From: Diphasiastrum complanatum
Lineage: Eukaryota; Streptophyta; Lycopodiopsida; Lycopodiales; Lycopodiaceae
Assembly: GCA_029204225.1 (NCBI GenBank)
Contig: CM055092.1
Coordinates: forward strand, 83,310,557-83,374,556
Direction of reading: 5' to 3'
Length of the DNA: 64,000 bases
Position numbers and translations under genes: made by a program
The notes under the pieces: model-generated
Databases searched by the model: none
The model's input: the letters and a program-made list of their open reading frames with translations, nothing else
Told to the model about the DNA's origin: nothing
Part shown: positions 55,881-64,000 of the stretch, in pieces
Layout: every line of letters begins with the position of its first letter
How positions within the stretch are numbered: the stretch's first letter is position 1

Positions 55881-56900
55881 GCACTATATAGGTTTAAGTG
55901 AGAATTACATGTATTTTCTTTCTTGTTGAAAACGATTTATGTTCGGAATTTTATTCAAACTGATATAGTAATTTTATTTTATTTATTTTATTTTATTCAG
56001 GATTGGGAAGCAGTACTCCATCTTCTAGCATATCTAATGGATTCCAGGAAAAATGACAATGAGTATCGTTCACCTAAGGGAATATGGTTTGCTTCTATTC
56101 AAGATCAAGAAATGGATCTTGAAATTGATTTGTTTGCGGTGTGATAATACTCCAATGAAGTCAAATGAAATAGAAAATGCTATACCTCATAAAGAAAAGC
56201 CTCAAGATATCAGGAAAGATAAGAAGATAGAACTTTTGTTAAGTGATAGAAAAAAAAAAAAATCATATTCAAGAATTAAGAGTGACATTAGATAATTGAA
56301 AAATATATAATACGTAAAGATAATGAAATTAATAGTCTCATCAAAGAATGTGATAAGGGAAAAAGAGCGTATAAGTCATTAGAAGTGGAAATTAAAACTC
56401 AATCTTCCATGTATGAAGAAAAAATAAAGACTAACCCCAAGAAATATCTATGTTGAGACATAAATGTGCATTATTATTGTCGAAATCCAAAACTATAAAC
56501 AAAAAGAATTTTTTTTTTGCAAAAATAAAAAAAATAAAAAATCAATAACAAGTCAAAGCAGTTTTCCTATCACCCTAGTATATAGACAACGAATACGGAT
56601 GCATCTGCCACTTTAAGAAGGTTTCAATTATTGTCAAGATTTAATATCAATTCATTAGTACAAATAGCAAGTCATTATGCCAATTATTTACATTTGTGGT
56701 TGGAAAGACCATGGGGTTACAAATGTAAATCAAAGAAACTTAAGTTGGAACGTTGGTGGTGTAATCCCAATGTATCAATGGAAAAGAATTTTGATTCAAT
56801 GTTATATATTTGAATCAGAGATGAACAAGTGATAGAAAGAAAAATATTGAATGAAATGTTCCAACACAATTTCTTGGAAGGGGCAAATCAATTTATAGGA
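55881..56900 (+). pseudogene. Post-pol ORF remains of the gypsy element, unknown function
   Basis: Broken frames follow pol on the same strand: WFASIQDQEMDLEIDLFAV; a charged, coiled-coil-like stretch (QDIRKDKKIELLLSDRKKK, then EINSLIKECDKGKRAYKSLEVEI); and HYANYLHLWLERPWGYKCKS with KLKLERWWCNPNVSMEKNFDSM. Aromatic-rich text at 56610-56815 looks protein-coding. The position parallels the extra ORF of the nested gypsy, but the sequences are unrelated by eye. No domain is recognised. Confidence 0.5.
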
Positions 56901-57260
56901 TAACACTTGACGCCATTGAAAGTCTAACATGTATAAGGTGACCGAGCAAACAAGCAAAACGTTGCTATGTGCCAAACCAAGACTGTCTAACAAATTACAA
57001 GAATAAACACCAAAGCTATATATTTACATATAGATATATAGATACATACTTCTATGGGGTTTCTAGAACTTGTGTCCATGCTTGTGCATCATTCCTTTTC
57101 TGTTGGTTGGGTGTGAGGCCATTGATGATATGTTTTATTTATAGCAATTCATCACACGTGTGGATTTTGGAAGCATCTTCCGACGCACGTGGTAGATCGC
57201 CATTTATGAGGAGTTAACCATGTTCTCGTCTATTTATGCTTGCACTTATTTTCAGGACCT
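56901..57260. other. No gene recognised
   Basis: AT-rich sequence with TCACACGTGTGG (57152-57163) and GCACGTGG (57186), E-box/G-box-like words. Nothing else was seen. Confidence 0.35.
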
Positions 57261-57319
57261 TGTGCACTCCCTGGCAGGCACCATGCATGCACTCTGTGAC
57301 ATGGTGCAGGGAGTGCACA
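57261..57319. repeat. Inverted repeat / hairpin
   Basis: A perfect 13-bp stem TGTGCACTCCCTG / CAGGGAGTGCACA encloses a second stem CACCATG / CATGGTG with a 5-nt bulge and a 14-nt loop. It is a possible hairpin in RNA or a short foldback. Function is unknown. Confidence 0.85.
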
Positions 57320-57731
57320 GGGTGCTGAGATTAAGCAATGGGGTCTGTTTATATGCTACATCTACGTTGGGAGCCGAGATGGCCTGAAGATATGAACTTA
57401 ACATTAGGACCTGCCGACACAATTGAATGTTGTCCCACATAGCCCAAGGAATGTTTGGCACCTTGCAGTGCTTGGGTGGGTGACTCTAACATGTGGCTCC
57501 ATTAGTCCTTATGGAGGCCCAAGGCAGCCTCTTACATGATCCCTTTATAAGAATCTATAACGTCATCTGGCTATGGCTTCTTGGAAGTTAGCCTAAAAGT
57601 TGTATGTCTTTTTGCCTGCATAAACTTTTCCTGCGTCTCGGTCAATACGCTGCTGAAGGAGGATCGTATCGGCGGAGTATATGCGGTTGCTGTCCTTTTT
57701 AAGGTTTCAGTTTCGGACGGTTTGTTCATCG

Positions 57732-58530
57732 AAGGCAGTTTTCCTACAACTATTGATGCCGTTTTGTAAAAGTCTTGTTCAATGAATCTGCGAAGTTGCT
57801 TCAGTTTGGTTACGATTCACTATTGCGTTTGAACAATTGCCTTCGGACGCATATTTTGTGAGATTTTTGTTCTTTCGGTTTCCCTTGCTGGTAAACTCTT
57901 GTTCTTTCAGTTGCATTGTTTATAGTGTTTCTTTCTTTGGATCAATTATCCCTTTTTCATTCTCGATTCTTGATCGAGGCTGCTTGCAAAGCAAGGTTTA
58001 ATCATTTACGCTGTCGCAGTTTTCCTACAACATTGAAGCCGTTTTGTGATCGAGTTGTGTTCATTGAATCTGCGAAGTTGCTTCACTCTGGTTGTTCTGC
58101 ACCATTGCATTTGAAAATTACCTTCAGACGCATATTTTGTGAAATTTTTGTTCTTTCGGTTTCCCTTGCTGGTAGACCTTTGTTGATAAAGTTCCTTCCT
58201 TGAATCAATTATCCCTTTCTCATTCTCGATTCTTGATCGAGGGTGGAGCTAGCTGTTTGCAAAGCAAGGTTTAATCATGTACTTTGTCGCAGTTCTCCTG
58301 CAATAAATTGAAGCCGTTTTCTATTCGAGTTGCGTTCATTGAATCTGCGAAATTGTTACGCTTCGGTTATGCTTCACTATTGCGTTTGAACAATTGCCTT
58401 CAGACGCATATTTTGTGAAGTTTTTGTTTTTTGGGTTTCCGTTGCTGGTAGACTTTGTTCCAGTTGCATTGTTTATAGTGTTCTTTTTTTTGGATCAATT
58501 ATCCCTTTCTCATTCTCGATTCTTGATAGT
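57732..58530 (+). repeat. Three direct repeats of about 280 bp upstream of the phospholipase C pseudogene
   Basis: Units start at about 57732, 58013 and 58289 with CAGTTTTCCTACAAC or a variant, pass GCATATTTTGTGA (57849, 58130, 58405), and end with TCATTCTCGATTCTTGAT. Periods are 281 and 276 bp. They lie 300-1100 bp before the pseudogene start, so they may be leader, first-intron or promoter DNA. Confidence 0.88.
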
Positions 58531-58827
58531 CCAGGGATAGTTGCTCATTTTGGATTTTCTGTAATCTGACAGGGTCTCTCTCATTTATTTTTTGAAGGAA
58601 GATATGTGTGCTCTTGCTTGTAAAGCTACCGGTTCTTACGCAATTTTGAGATGATTTTTGTCAAACAAATCTCAGTAATAAGGCACTATTGCCATGCTCT
58701 AAGAGAAAATGTTCGTCTCAATGTTGTGTTACGAGTTGAAATAAATAATATCCACTGTTTCATGTTGCATTTACAGATTCGAGAACAAACATAGATACAT
58801 ATTTCAGCAGAAAGGGATTTTTTGAGC

Positions 58828-59924
58828 ATGGACAAGAGCATTGGGAGGCAGGCTACAAAATGGCCAAGACGGCGCGCTCAGATTATCCTTTTGTTTCTTC
58901 TGCAGCTATTCATATCCCCAGCGGAACCCTAGGCCGCAAAAATTGCTCGATCAAGGGTCCGATCAAAGACTATAGTTGTTCTTGTGATGGAGAACAGATC
59001 GTTTGATCACATTCGTGGTTGGTTGAAGCGACTCAACCAGGAAATAGATGGCCTCACTGGCAAAGAATCTAATCCATTTTTGACTGATGATCCAAGTTCT
59101 CCAGGAGTTCTCATTTCTGACGATTCTGAATTTGTAGATGCAGATCCGGGTCATTCTTTCCAAGCCATAAGAGAACAGATTTTTGGAAGTAATGATACTA
59201 TGAACGGTTTTGCACAGTAGGCAGAGAGTATGGCGGAAGGATTTTCTAAGACAATGATGACTTGGTTCAGGCCAGAAGTAGTTCCTATATATACAGCTCC
59301 TGTCATAGAGTTACTGTTTTTGATAAATGTATTGCATCTGTGCCGGCATCTACTCAGCCAAATAGGTCGTACATCCATTCGGCCACATCTCATGGAGCAA
59401 TGGGTAATGTGAAGCCTGAATCGATCCATGGCTTCCCACAGAAAAACAATATTTGACTCTGTTCACGAAGCAGGATTAACTTTTGATATCTGTTATCATA
59501 ACATACCAGCAACACTGTTTTTCCAAATTTATGAAAGTCAAAGTATGTTTTAAAATTTCATCAGTATTCACTTTCATTTAAGTTCCATGCCAAGCTTGGT
59601 TTCTTACCTAATCTTGCTTCCTTTGAGCAAAGGTATTTCGACTTGGAAGCTTTGCCCTGATCAACCCACCTATCTCAGGATGTCTCTGAAGGACAGAAGC
59701 TCGTGAAAGAGATCTATGAAATCTTAAGAGCAAGTCCCCAATGGAAAGAGATGCTTTTTTTATCACCTACAATGAGCTTGGTGGATTTTTTGATCATGTG
59801 CCTACTCCTAATGTGCCCAATCCAGATGGTCACATCGGAGGGGACCCCTTTTATTTCAAGTTTGATAGGCTGGGAGTCCGAGTTCCTACAGTCATGATAT
59901 CGCCTTGGATAAACAAGGGAACAG
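58828..59924 (+). pseudogene. Non-specific phospholipase C (NPC) pseudogene
   Basis: The ATG at 58828 opens a signal-peptide-like start (basic residues, then IILLFLLQLFISPAEP). A TAG at 58930 follows, then the NPC family core: [31 protein letters not shown], with the ENRSFDH active-site motif. Further blocks are [16 protein letters not shown], a TAG at 59218, [88 protein letters not shown], and [22 protein letters not shown]. NPCs are plant enzymes that hydrolyse phospholipids to diacylglycerol. Damage includes three in-frame stops (58930, 59218, 59658) and frameshifts near 59318, 59441, 59545 and 59755. In the motif Y-D-E usual for the family the Asp is Asn (YNE). The sequence ends at a GT near 59925 and the last exon is not found before copia sequence at 60565. 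Confidence 0.88.
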
Positions 59925-60564
59925 GTTCGTTGATTTAAATTTTTTGTCTATTCCTGCACTATTCATTTCCATTCATTCTTAGCTTGAAACAATCGTTTAC
60001 AACTTGGAACCATTGTCCTTGCTTTTGAATGAATGTAAGAATTTTCTCAGAGACCAAACTTATCAGGATTCTCTTTTTGAAAAATTTGAAGGTTTTCTGC
60101 AAATTCTTTGAACTAAGATGAAAATTCATTTTACCGTAGAAATCGTCAGAAATATACATGCCATATTAATGGATTTTATAGATCAATTTATCATAAAGCA
60201 TGATGACTGAATTCTTTTTACAACACACTGTAGTATCATTTTATGTAAGAGTAAGTAAATTCATTGCTCAATCTTTACATAACCTAGAGACCTCTACTGG
60301 TGGTTTAGGTGATTTTCTAAGTTACTTCTGGCTCTAATGGGGTCACGCTTACTTTCTTAATGAATTTTAACTCAAGCAAGGTTGCAGGAAAGAACATTCA
60401 CATTTATGTAAAAGTCCTTCAATTATGAATTTGCATTGTTGCTGACTGAAAAATAGCTGGATATAAGATTTCCATCACAATTGGTCTTTTCAATTTGCAT
60501 GTACAGATCTGCTTTTTTTAACTTATCTGTGCTTCAAACAGGGTTGATCAGTATATTTATTCTC
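59925..60564. other. No gene recognised after the NPC pseudogene
   Basis: It begins with a possible GT splice donor (GTTCGT). I looked for the final NPC exon (HGPNGP... region) and did not see it. The stretch is AT-rich, intron-like. Confidence 0.45.
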
Positions 60565-61004
60565 AACACTAACAAACACAAGACCTTATACTCGGATTCT
60601 GTGGAGAATAAGAAAATTGTATCTTGCTTTTTGGAAAGCCATGATACTATTCCATCACATTAGAAAGTAACAAATATACTTGTAGACTTTCGATCCACTT
60701 TGTCACCTACAAAATATGAGACACCATAGGCTCTTAAGCCAAGATTAGTCTCATTGTACAATATGTTAAAGTTCCTAGTTGATGAGATATATCTTAGGAC
60801 TTTTTTGACCATTTTCCAATGTGATACCAAAGGATTTTGCATGAATTGGCTTAATTTTCCAACACTAAAACTAAGATCAAGTCTAGTTATAGTCAAATAG
60901 ATTAAAGAGTCTATAAGCCTTCTATATAAGGCCGAGATCTACCATTTTAAACTCTTTAGATAAAGCGATCATTTCCACTTAAAATAATGTCATCAACATA
61001 TATA
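60565..61004 (-). pseudogene. Copia RT end and RNase H, left of the GA-rich insert
   Basis: The minus strand starts inside the RT active site (YVDDIILSGND at about 61000) and runs to TITRLDLSFSVGKLSQFM, HWKMVKKVLRYISSTRNF, GDKVDRKSTS, then VSWLSKKQDTIFLFSTESEYK in RNase H. It continues the copia pol found at 61940-63640. Intervening residues between YVDD and ITRLD are mostly lost. Stops and shifts are present. Confidence 0.83.
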
Positions 61005-61393
61005 GGCTTAAAATGTATCAAAAAATCATACGTGCGCACAAACATGCTGAATCGAAGCATACACTAGATCGTTGGGAAGCTAATTTTGCAAGGAAAATTC
61101 ATGCAGAATTACAGAATTTTTCGGTTAACGAAAAAATAAAATCAAAAAAAGAAATGCAAGCCAAGAGCGAGGGAGAGAGAGAGGGCAGGAGCGAGCAGAG
61201 AGAGAGAGAGACGAGGGACAGAGAGAGCGGGCCAGGAGCGAGGGAGGGAGTGGGCCAGGAGTGAGCACAGAGAGCGAGGGATAGAGGGACAGAGAGAGTG
61301 GGCCAGGAGCGAAGAAGCGAGCGGGCCAGGAGCGAGCAGCGAGGGACAGAGGGACGAGGAGCGAGGGAGAGAGTGAGGGCAGGAGCGAGGGAG

Positions 61394-61455
<62 letters not shown>

Positions 61456-61556
61456 AGAGGGAGAGGGAGAGGGAGAGAGCGAGGGAGCAGAGGCGCGAGA
61501 GAGCGAGAGAGAGCGAGGGAGAGAGCGAGAGAGACAGCAGAGGAGCGCGAGGGTAT

Positions 61557-61612
<56 letters not shown>

Positions 61613-61939
61613 GGCCCAATTGACACGTGTTGGAACGTGACAATGCATGGCCAGATGTGGGCCATACCCTCTGCTAGACACGTGTCAGTATGGCTGAAAA
61701 AAATTTAGACACGTGTCGCGCAGCATATGCTGAAACATGCTAATGTGGAGAGACAGATGTCGTGTACATACTGGCCGGTGGTGTGCTGACAAAAAATATA
61801 GACACGTGTCGCGCAGCATGTGTTGAAACATGCTGATGTGGCGAAACAGATGTCATGCACATACTGGCCAGTGATGTGTACATTGTCTCCGTGTCAAGCG
61901 CAAATTGGTGGACTACAAATTTTCAAAATTGTGGGAACA
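61005..61939. mobile_element. 935-bp GA-rich insert in copia RT, type unknown
   Basis: Copia RT is continuous if this block is removed: left and right flanks meet within I-L-I-Y-V-D-D. TATA borders both sides (61001-61004, 61940-61943), compatible with a 4-bp duplication but too simple to prove it. Ends are GGCTTAAAATG and GTGGGAACA, with no terminal inverted repeat and no TG/CA LTR ends. Contents are a GA-rich minisatellite with GGGCCAGGAGCGAG words (61160-61390), (GA)28 at 61397-61452, a further GA run at 61561-61609, and two 93-bp repeats with ACACGTGTCGCGCAGCAT (61706, 61799). Confidence 0.6.
61397..61609. repeat. GA microsatellites and GA-rich minisatellite
   Basis: Pure GA runs 61397-61452 and 61561-61609 with GAGCGAGG/GAGAGGGA units between. 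Long Ser/Leu or Arg/Glu frames across it are artefacts. Confidence 0.95.
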
Positions 61940-63640
61940 TATAAGGATAATGATTTTTCCATCATGAAATCTAATGTACCATGATGGATCATATGAACTC
62001 AAAACAAAGTCGATGGAGATAAGAAAATAGTTTAGCCTAGAGTACCATGCTCTAGGTGCTTGCTTGAGTCCCTAGAGACTCTTCTTAAAAAAACACACTT
62101 TTTCTTCATGCTCCTCCTTGATGAAGCCCTCGGGTTGTCTCATGTAGATCTCTTCTTCCAAGTAGCCATTAAGGAAGGCATTTGTAACATCAAGTTGAAA
62201 TAGCTTCCAATTGAAAGTAGTAACAAGGCTAATGATCAATTTTATTGTAACTAGTTTAGCCGCAGGAGCAAAAGTTTCGTCATTATCAATTCCCTTGGTT
62301 TGCAATAAACCTTTTGCTACAAGTCTAGCTTTATACTTATTTATTGATCCATCTTCATTATACTTCAATCTATACACCCACTTTCCTTGAGGAAGTTCAA
62401 CAAGATCCCAAGTATGATTCTCCATGAGAGCATCATACTCCATTTGCCTAACATTCATCCAAATTTTTGATTTACAAGCATCTTCATAAGAAGTTGGTTC
62501 ATCAAGCATTGAAGGAAAGTAAAAGATGAAATGTCTTCTCTTTGATCACCTTTGCCATCATAAGTGAGCCTCACTAGCTTTGACGTTTCTTACCGATGGG
62601 ATTGAAGACTCTATACCCTTTGTTATTCTCACCATATCCCACAAGATGCCTTTGATGGAAGTTGCATCATCCTTCTTCCTTGTACCAAGGATTGGTGTAT
62701 ATAGCATGTGGATCCAAATATCTTTAGATCCTCGAGATTTGACTTTTCTCCAAATAGAGCTTCATATGGTGTGATTCCTCCAATGGCTTAGTTGGGAAAT
62801 CTATTGCATAAGAAGTTAGCACGATTGCCTCACCCCAAAATGGTTTTGGTAGAAAAGCATCTAGCCTTAAGGCTTTAGCACACTCACAAAGAGATCTATT
62901 TTTCCTCTCGGCCACTCCATTTTGTTGAGGGATATAAGAACAAGACAACTCCCTCTTAATGCCATTAGAACTACAAAACTCTATAAACTTATTGGAGATA
63001 TACTCTCCTCCATTATCACTTCTTAATACCTTGATCTTGGTACTAAGCTGATTTTCAACTAGAGTTTTGAATTTTACAAATGAATCAAACACCAAAGATT
63101 TACAAGACAAGATGTAAATTCAAGCATATTTAGAATGATCATCAATGAATGTTACATAGTACTTAGCACCACCATTAGATGCTTGAGAGAAGCTATGTAC
63201 ATCCAAATATATGATTTTAAAAGGAGTGTTAGATCTTGAAGGAGATCTTGAGTATGGAAGCTTATGAGTCTTTGAGAGGCTACAAGCCTCACAATGCTTT
63301 CTACATTTTGCCAAGCTCTTGGGGAGGCCGAGTGCAAGCTCCTTTGCACACATGGATTTCATAGCTTTGAAGTTGGGGTGGCCCACCAACCTTTTGTGCC
63401 ATAGCTCTACGTTGGTGATCTCCACCTTTGCCATATTCACAATCTCCATTCAACATTAGCATCTAATTTAAACAATCTACCTTGTTTAAATCTCTTTGCT
63501 ATGCATTCATCATTCTTAAGGATGGAACAAAATCCATGCTTAAATTGTACATTTAGGCCATTATCCATTAGTTGGCCAACAGTTAATAAATTCTTGGTTA
63601 ACTTAGGTACAAAAATGAAAATTTCAAATTTCATCATTTT
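61940..63640 (-). pseudogene. Copia pol: pre-integrase, integrase and RT start
   Basis: From 63640 on the minus strand: FVPKLTKNLLTVGQLMDNGLNV, (frame change) NVELWHKRLVGHPNFKAM, CEACSLSKTHKLP, YVTFIDDHSKYA (first catalytic Asp), LRSDNGGEYISNKF (second), GVAERKNRSL (Glu), then the linker and RT ([66 protein letters not shown]), ending at DGKIIILI where the GA-rich insert begins. Frame breaks lie near 63435, 63115, 62730 and 62070. It is the same family as the fragment at 1-288. Confidence 0.88.
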
Positions 63641-63644
63641 GCAA

Positions 63645-64000
63645 GATTAGAGGCTCTTTGGTGGCTTCTCCCAATCCGGTGAAGAACTGTCTGAGCCATG
63701 TGATTTCGTTGGCCATTTTTGCAGCTGCGACATATTCTGCTTCACAAGATGACTGAACTGTGATGGTCTGCTTCTTGCTGACCTAGAGAATTGCTGCATT
63801 TGCTACAATGGTGCACCCTTCTAAGACACTTTTACAGTCGTCCTTGAGTGATGCCCAACTTGCATCGCTGTAGGAGTGCATCTGGAATCTGACATCACGA
63901 GAGTGATACAGCCCAAAATTCTTCATCTTCTGAAGGTATTGCAGAATTCGCTTCGTGATCTTCTAGTGTATAGGACTTGGGTTCACGTTGAATTGGCTCA
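63645..64000 (-). pseudogene. Copia RNase H fragment of another family, runs off the window
   Basis: The minus strand reads SQFNVNPSPIH, TKRILQYLQKMKNFGLYHSRD, MHSYSDASWASLKDD, VSKKQTITVQSSCEAEYVAAAKMANEITWLRQFF and EPLIL, the usual copia RNase H blocks with D, E and D acids. It has two stops. It resembles the family at 49.1-50.1 kb (SYSGASWASMKDD) more than the adjacent copia, to which it is joined at about 63642. Confidence 0.82.

Noticed and set aside
61099-61708. Several 130-190 codon Ser/Leu-rich or Arg/Glu-rich frames
   Set aside because: They arise from GA microsatellite and GA-rich minisatellite sequence and have no protein features.

Overview
This 64 kb window is nuclear DNA from a land plant with a large, transposon-packed genome. 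The evidence is Ty1/copia and Ty3/gypsy retrotransposons with plant-type primer sites (initiator-Met and Asp tRNA), CACTA Tnp2 transposase exons with GT-AG introns, a LINE tail, and a plant-type non-specific phospholipase C. A gymnosperm or similar big-genome plant is plausible, but the sequence does not prove it. Only one intact host gene is visible: a multi-pass membrane protein of 524 aa at 45362-46936 (minus strand). A second host gene, the phospholipase C at 58828-59924, is a pseudogene.

Layout. 1-4.2 kb: a copia integrase scrap fused to a 5' part of a gypsy element (copy A, minus strand), which itself sits in the gag of a second gypsy family (B, minus). 4.2-9 kb: the family-B LTR, a copia RNase H scrap and unrecognised non-coding DNA. 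9-11 kb: a 5' part of a copia element (plus). 11-12.4 kb: tandem and degenerate repeats with two copia RT relics. 12.7-28.4 kb: a copia element (minus) split by a complete nested gypsy element (16866-27338, plus) flanked by a perfect 5-bp target duplication. The gypsy element carries gag, protease, RT, RNase H and integrase, all disabled, plus an extra ORF after pol.

28.4-37.9 kb: a CACTA Tnp2 gene interrupted inside DUF4218 by an LTR element with 1.3 kb LTRs. The 5' part of this structure is inverted, so the two LTRs now form a long inverted repeat around a very low-complexity core (31.5-34.9 kb). 38-40.4 kb: a near-perfect 106-bp hairpin, a TG/AG microsatellite and the N-terminal exons of another Tnp2. 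41-43 kb: a copia LTR end with its primer site, and a LINE 3' end. 45-47.4 kb: the intact membrane-protein gene with a duplicated, poly-C-bearing upstream region. 49-57 kb: two copia remnants (minus) and a gypsy-copia-gypsy chimera (plus). 57.2-60 kb: a hairpin, a triplicated ~280-bp unit and the phospholipase C pseudogene. 60.5-64 kb: a copia element (minus) whose RT is split at the YVDD motif by a 935-bp GA-rich insert, then another copia RNase H fragment.

The genes form no pathway. The window mainly records successive insertion, nesting, recombination and decay. The most instructive structures are the nested gypsy with its extra ORF and repeated leader motif, the inverted LTR pair dated by its position in Tnp2, the low-complexity core, the hairpin and the chimeric gypsy/copia ORF. 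I found no convincing new biological system such as a defence or biosynthetic cluster.
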